In this document: piece after piece, positions 9,801 through 34,746 of the stretch | How the letters are laid out: every line of letters starts with the position of its first letter | How positions within the stretch are numbered: position 1 is the first letter of the stretch | Assembly: GCF_026339935.1 (NCBI RefSeq) | Contig: NZ_JAPEPX010000006.1 | Coordinates: forward strand, 1-34,746 | Direction: 5' to 3' | Length of the DNA stretch: 34,746 bases | DNA from: Streptomyces sp. NBC_01551 | GTDB lineage: Bacteria; Actinomycetota; Actinomycetes; Streptomycetales; Streptomycetaceae | Translations under genes and position numbers: made by a program | The notes under the pieces: model-generated | Seen by the model: only the letters and a program-made list of their open reading frames with translations | What the model was told of the DNA's origin: nothing | Databases searched by the model: none

Positions 9801-12800
9801 CTCGGCGCCGTTCTCCGCCAGCCAGCGGGCCACGTGCGCACCCAGGGCGCCCGTACCACCGGTGACCAGCGTCGTCCCGGCCGGACGCCACTCGCGCACC
9901 GGCGGGGTTTCGGCCAGCCGGGCCCGCACGAGACGTCGCACGAAGAGCCCCGAGGACCGCACGGCCACCTGGTCCTCGGCGGCGTCCCCGGCAAGCACGC
10001 CGACGAGTCGTCCGAGCGTCCGGGCGTCGGTCTGCGCGGGCAGGTCGATCAGACCGCCCCAACGCTCGCCGTGTTCCAGGGCCGTGACGCGGCCGAGTCC
10101 CCAGATCGGGGCCTGCGCGGGATCGGCCTGCTGCTCGGAACGGCCCACGGACACCGCGCCACGGGTGACGCACCAGAGCGGAGCGGCAACGTCGGCGTCA
10201 CCGAGGGCCTGGACGAGCGCGAGGGTGGCGATCACCCCGGCGGGCGCGGCGGAGCCGATCGGCTCCGCTTCGGCCCCGGCGGGGGTCAGGAGGGACAGCA
10301 CGCCCGCCACGGCGGGGCCGTCGGCGAGTGCCTCACGGATCCGCTCGACCAGCTCGGCACGGGCGTCGTGGGTACGGGGGACCGCGATCTGCCGTACATC
10401 GGCCCCGTGTTCGGCGAGCGCGCGCACGACGGCGTCGGCTCCCTCACCGGCCTCCGGGACCGCGACGAGCCAAGTGCCGGTGAGACGGGTGGCGGCGGGC
10501 TCGGGAGCCGGCTTCCAGGTGATCCGGTAGCGCCAGCCGTCGACCGTGGAGCGCTCCTGCCGACGGCGCCGCCAGGAGGACAGCGCGGGCAGGAGAGCGG
10601 TGAGCGTCTCGTCCCCGTCGATGGCCAGCTCGGCGGTGAGGGCGGCCACGTCCTGGCGCTCGACGGCCTCCCAGAAGTGGGCGTCGGCGGTGTCGGCCGG
10701 GGACACGGCGGGGCCGGCGTCCGGGGCGGTACCGCTTTCGAGCCAGAAGTGCTCCTGCTGGAAGGCGTAGGTGGGCAGGTCGACGCGCTGGGCGCCGGTG
10801 CCGGCGAAGACCGCGTCCCAGTCGACCGTCACGCCGCGGACGTAGGCCTCACCCAAGGAGAGCCAGAAACGCTCCAGACCGCCCTCGTTGCGGCGCAGGG
10901 AGCCCAGGATCGCAGCCTCGCGGCCCGCGTCCTCGACGGTCTCCTGCATGCCGACGGTCAGCACCGGGTGCGGACTCGACTCGATGAACACACCGAAGCC
11001 CTGCTCCAGGAGCGTGCGGGTCGCCTGCTCCAGCTCGACTGTCTGACGCAGGTTGCGGAACCAGTAACCGGCATCCAGCTCGGTGCCGCTGACCCATTCG
11101 CCGGTGACCGTGGACAGGAACGGAACCTCCGCCGCCTGCGGAACGATCGGGGCGAGAAGGGTGTCGAGCTCCTCACGGAGCAGCTCCACCTGCGCCGAAT
11201 GCGAGGCGTAGTCCACCGCGATCCGCTTGGCACGAACCCCGTCCGCCTCACACGAGGCGAGGAGCTCCTCCAGGGCCTGGACCTCGCCGGAGACGACCAC
11301 GGAAGACGGGCCGTTGACGGCAGCGACGGAAATCCGCTCCTCACCCCACGGCGCGATCCGCTCACGTACCTCGGCAGCGGGCAGCGGCACGGACACCATG
11401 CCGCCCAAGCCGGCCAGCACCCGCCCGATCGCCTGACTCCGCAAAGCCACGACACGAGCCGCGTCCTCCAGGGACAAGATCCCGGCGACGCAGGCGGCCG
11501 CGATCTCACCCTGCGAATGCCCGATCACCGCACCCGGACGCACACCCGCCGAACGCCACACCTCAGCCAACGACACCATCACCGCGAACAGAGCCGGCTG
11601 CACGACATCCACCCGGTCGAGCGAGGGCACGCCATCGGCACCCCGGAGCACATCCACCAACGACCAGTCGGTGAAGGGCTCCAGCGCCTTCGCACACTCA
11701 TCCACCCGCGCGGCGAACTCGGGCGAGGCGTCGAGCAGCCCCGCCGCCATGCCCACCCACTGCGAGCCCTGACCCGGGAACACGAAGGCGGTCTTGCCAC
11801 CGACCACGGACCCGGTCACCACACCAGCGGCCAGCGAACCCGACGCAACCGCAGCCACACCGGCAGCGTGATCGCCGAGAACGACGGCCCGGTGATCCAG
11901 CCCCGCACGCGTCGCCGCCAACGACCAGCCCACATCCAGCGGATCCACACCCGGCACACCCGCCAGCCAGCCGGACAGCCGCTCCGCCTGCGCCCGCAAC
12001 GCCCCCGCGCTCTTGCCCGACAGCACCCACGGCACCACCGGCATCCCAGAACGAACATCCGGCTCAACGGACTCAGCCGTATCCGCGTCCGCCTCCGGCG
12101 CCTGCTCCACGATCACATGCGCGTTCGTCCCGCTGAACCCGAACGACGACACACCCGCACGACGCGGGGCACCGGTCCGCGGCCAGGGGACGCTCTCGCC
12201 GATCAAGGAGACGGCGCCCGCCTCCCAGTCCACGTGCGGGGTCGGCTCGTCGAGGTGGAGGGTCTTGGGGACGACGCCGTGCCGCATCGCCTCGACCATC
12301 TTGATGATGCTCGCGACACCGGCCGCGGCCTGGGTGTGACCGATGTTGGATTTGATGGAGCCGAGCAGCAGCGGCCGGTCCGCCGGCCGGTCCTGCCCGT
12401 ACGTCGCGAGCACGGCCTGCGCCTCAATCGGGTCGCCCAGGGTCGTACCCGTGCCGTGCGCCTCCACGACGTCCACCTCGGCGGTGGTGAGGCGGGCGTT
12501 GGTGAGCGCCTGGTGGATGACGCGCTGCTGCGAGGGCCCGTTGGGGGCCGTCAGGCCGTTGCTCGCGCCGTCCTGGTTGATCGCGGAGCCGCGGATCACG
12601 GCCAGCACCGGGTGTCCGTTGCGCTGCGCGTCCGACAGCCGCTCCACGAGCAGCATGCCGACGCCCTCGCCCCAGCCGGTGCCGTCGGCGGCGGCCGCGA
12701 AGGGCTTGCAGCGGCCGTCGGCGGCCAGGCCGCGCTGGCGGCTGAACTCGGTGAAGGTGGCCGGGGTCGCCATCACGGTGACCCCGCCGGCGAGGGCCAT

Positions 12801-13478
12801 GGTGCACTCCCCCGCCCGCAGGGCCTGCACCGCGAGGTGCAGGGTGACCAGGGAGGACGAGCAGGCCGTGTCGACGGTGACGGCGGGGCCTTCGAGGCCG
12901 AAGGTGTACGCGACGCGGCCGGAGGCGATGCTGCCGGAGCTGCCGGTGCCGAGGAAGCCCTCGACGCCTTCGGGGACGGAGTCGAGGCGGGCGGTGTAGT
13001 CGTGGTACATGACGCCGGCGAAGACGGCCGTCCGGCTGCCGCGCAGGGACGTCGGGTCGATGCCGGCCCGCTCGAACGCCTCCCAGGAGGTCTCCAGCAG
13101 GAGCCGCTGGTGCGGGTCCATGGCCAGGGCCTCGCGCGGGGAGATGCCGAAGGGGGCGGGGTCGAAGCGGGCGGCGTCGTAGAGGAAGCCGCCCTCGCTG
13201 ACGTAGCTGGATCCGGCGCTGTCGGGGTCGGCGTCGTAGAGCGACTCCACGTCCCAGCCCCGGTCGACGGGGAACCCGGAGACGGCGTCGTCACCGTCGG
13301 CGACGAGCCGCCACAGGTCCTCGGGGCTGCGGACGCCGCCCGGGTAGCGGCAGCTCATCGCGACGATCGCGACGGGTTCCTGGTTCTGCTCCTCCACCTC
13401 GCGCAACCGCCTGCGGGCCTGGCGCAGATCGGCGGTCGCCCGCTTGAGGTAGTCGCGAAGCTTGTCCTCGTTCACCAT
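3848..13478 (-). CDS. Two-module type I polyketide synthase, gene B, frameshifted at 7402-7411
   Basis: The gene adds two methyl-branched units to the chain received from gene A. It starts at 13478 with a docking coiled coil, then KS-AT-KR-ACP twice, then a C-terminal docking tail ending in DELFDFIENELGI at 3848. As written the frame breaks: the first part (docking-KS-AT-KR-ACP-KS) runs into an out-of-frame stop at 7266, and the second part (AT-KR-ACP-tail) is open in another frame from about 7477 to 3848. The switch falls in a run of ten G (coding C) in the KS-AT linker. Removing one base gives a continuous 3209-residue protein of normal layout with no domain lost, so a sequencing or assembly miscall is the simplest explanation; a real mutation or slippage is possible. 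Both ATs carry GHSQGE and YASH (methylmalonyl-CoA). The second KR lacks its catalytic Ser. Confidence 0.92.
4903..5195 (-). repeat. KR-coding block nearly identical to 9599-9891
   Basis: The nucleotide-binding half of the module 2 KR matches the module 1 KR with only a few differences over about 290 bases, at the same 4696-base offset as the AT block. The match stops before the catalytic Ser/Tyr region, where the two KRs differ clearly. The Gly substitution therefore lies outside the homogenised block. Confidence 0.82.
6115..7012 (-). repeat. AT-coding block nearly identical to 10811-11708
   Basis: The AT of gene B module 2 repeats the DNA of the module 1 AT at a constant offset of 4696 bases. 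From 6627 to 7012 (partner 11323-11708) I found no difference by eye; from 6115 to 6626 differences are scattered, with a divergent stretch around 6386-6500. The block covers the GHSQGE active site. It points to recent duplication or gene conversion between the two modules. Confidence 0.88.
7402..7411 (-). other. Frameshift site: ten-base homopolymer in gene B
   Basis: Ten consecutive G (C on the coding strand) mark the point where the gene B frame changes. Upstream, the KS frame reads to TPPP and then continues into sequence unlike a PKS until the stop at 7266. One base shorter (nine C), the sequence joins TPPP to LLTATTPDD and the normal KS-AT linker and AT. The equivalent site in other modules has no such run. 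The run is a typical place for length miscalls and also for polymerase slippage. Confidence 0.9.
8820..13380 (-). other. Gene B module 1: KS-AT(methylmalonyl)-KR-ACP
   Basis: KS spans about 12110-13380 with the TACSSS Cys at 12861-12863 and EAHGTG near 12446-12463. AT spans about 10755-11795 with GHSQGE at 11505-11522 and YASH at 11199-11210, the signature for methylmalonyl-CoA, unlike every AT in gene A. No DH motif lies between AT and KR; that region is the KR structural subdomain. KR spans about 9270-9885 with TGGTGALG, LDD (B-type), catalytic Ser at 9474-9476 and Tyr at 9435-9437, 13 residues apart as expected. ACP Ser is at 8925-8927. The module should give a hydroxyl next to a methyl branch. 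Confidence 0.93.
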
Positions 13479-13487
13479 GTGCGTGGG

Positions 13488-13491
13488 CTCC
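13488..13491 (-). promoter_or_regulatory. Shine-Dalgarno site for gene B
   Basis: GGAG on the minus strand lies 9 bases before the ATG at 13478 and supports that start. The other in-frame ATG, five codons upstream at 13493, has no purine-rich site in front of it. The protein from 13478 begins MVNEDKLRDYLKR, the usual start of PKS N-terminal docking helices. Confidence 0.7.
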
Positions 13492-13524
13492 ATGCCAGAG
13501 AGGCGGTCGTACGGGTCTGTCCGT

Positions 13525-13593
13525 GGGGTGTTCGGGGTGTTCGGGGTGTTCGGGGTGTTCGGGGTGTTCGGGGTGTTCGGGGTGTTCGGGGTG
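13525..13593 (-). repeat. 9-bp tandem repeat in the A-B spacer
   Basis: Seven perfect head-to-tail copies of the plus-strand unit ggggtgttc run from 13525 to 13587, followed by a partial copy to 13593. On the transcribed strand this reads as repeated Asn-Thr-Pro codons in the frame shared by genes A and B, though it lies after the gene A stop and before the gene B start. The unit is a multiple of three, so gain or loss of copies would change spacing but not frame. It fills about half of the 147-bp spacer and directly abuts the stem-loop. Confidence 0.93.
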
Positions 13594-13621
13594 CCGGGCG
13601 GGGCGGGGTGCCCCGCCCGGC
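13593..13621 (-). terminator. GC-rich stem-loop just after the gene A stop codon
   Basis: A perfect 11-bp inverted repeat (arms 13593-13603 and 13611-13621) with a 7-base loop lies four bases after the gene A stop codon. Every stem pair is G-C, so the RNA hairpin would be very stable. No U tract follows on the minus strand; the 9-bp tandem repeat follows instead. It may be a hairpin terminator of the U-poor kind described in actinomycetes, a partial attenuator, or an element protecting the 3' end of the upstream message. Because gene B must be made with gene A, full termination here seems unlikely unless gene B has its own promoter, which I cannot see. Confidence 0.5.
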
Positions 13622-13625
13622 GTGC

Positions 13626-34746
<21,121 letters not shown>

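Larger units (their letters stand above)
13479..13625 (-). other. Spacer between genes A and B
   Basis: This 147-bp region holds the stem-loop, the 9-bp tandem repeat and the gene B ribosome site. It is exactly 49 codons long and has no stop in the frame shared by gene A and gene B, so only the gene A TGA separates the two reading frames. I see no convincing promoter. Confidence 0.85.

Noticed and set aside
13491..13493. ATG at 13493 as the gene B start
   Set aside because: It is in frame, but there is no Shine-Dalgarno sequence before it, while the ATG at 13478 has GGAG at good spacing and gives the standard docking start.
13525..13593. The 9-bp repeat as a CRISPR array or coding repeat
   Set aside because: The units are contiguous with no spacers, and the region lies after a stop codon and before the supported start of gene B.

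Overview
The window is 34.7 kb of very GC-rich DNA (strong G/C preference at third codon positions). It consists almost entirely of three giant genes, all on the minus strand, for a cis-AT modular type I polyketide synthase (PKS). Base composition, Shine-Dalgarno sites, class 1a-type docking ends and domain motifs all point to an actinomycete, most likely Streptomyces. No tailoring, regulatory, resistance, RNA or mobile genes are visible. The window lies inside a larger biosynthetic cluster and cuts the first and last genes.

Reading in the direction of transcription (right to left): Gene A (34746-13626, 5' end outside the window) shows 7039 residues. It holds the AT-DH-ER-KR-ACP part of one fully reducing module, then three KS-AT-DH-KR-ACP modules, then a C-terminal docking tail. 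All four AT domains carry malonyl-CoA signatures (GHSIGE, HAFH). A 147-bp spacer follows, with a GC-rich stem-loop and a 9-bp tandem repeat. Gene B (13478-3848) encodes two KS-AT-KR-ACP modules whose AT domains carry methylmalonyl-CoA signatures (GHSQGE, YASH). As written, gene B is broken by a +1 frameshift in a run of ten G (C on the coding strand) at 7402-7411. After a 63-bp spacer, gene C (3784-1, 3' end outside the window) begins with a docking helix and KS-AT(malonyl)-DH.

The C-terminal tails of A and B and the N-terminal coiled-coil starts of B and C match the usual head-to-tail docking arrangement, so the chain probably passes A to B to C. The modules predict a saturated two-carbon unit, then a conjugated triene (all KRs are B-type by their LDD motif, which favours E double bonds), then two propionate-derived units, then an acetate unit with a dehydratase. 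The second gene B KR has Gly in place of its catalytic Ser, so one position between the two methyl branches may stay a ketone. I cannot name the product.

Features worth a second look are the homopolymer frameshift, the Ser-to-Gly KR, two gene junctions that are stop-free and in frame, a repeat-expanded Ser/Gly/Ala linker inside the first module, the repeat-plus-hairpin spacer, and blocks of near-identical DNA with unusual codons that suggest gene conversion between modules.
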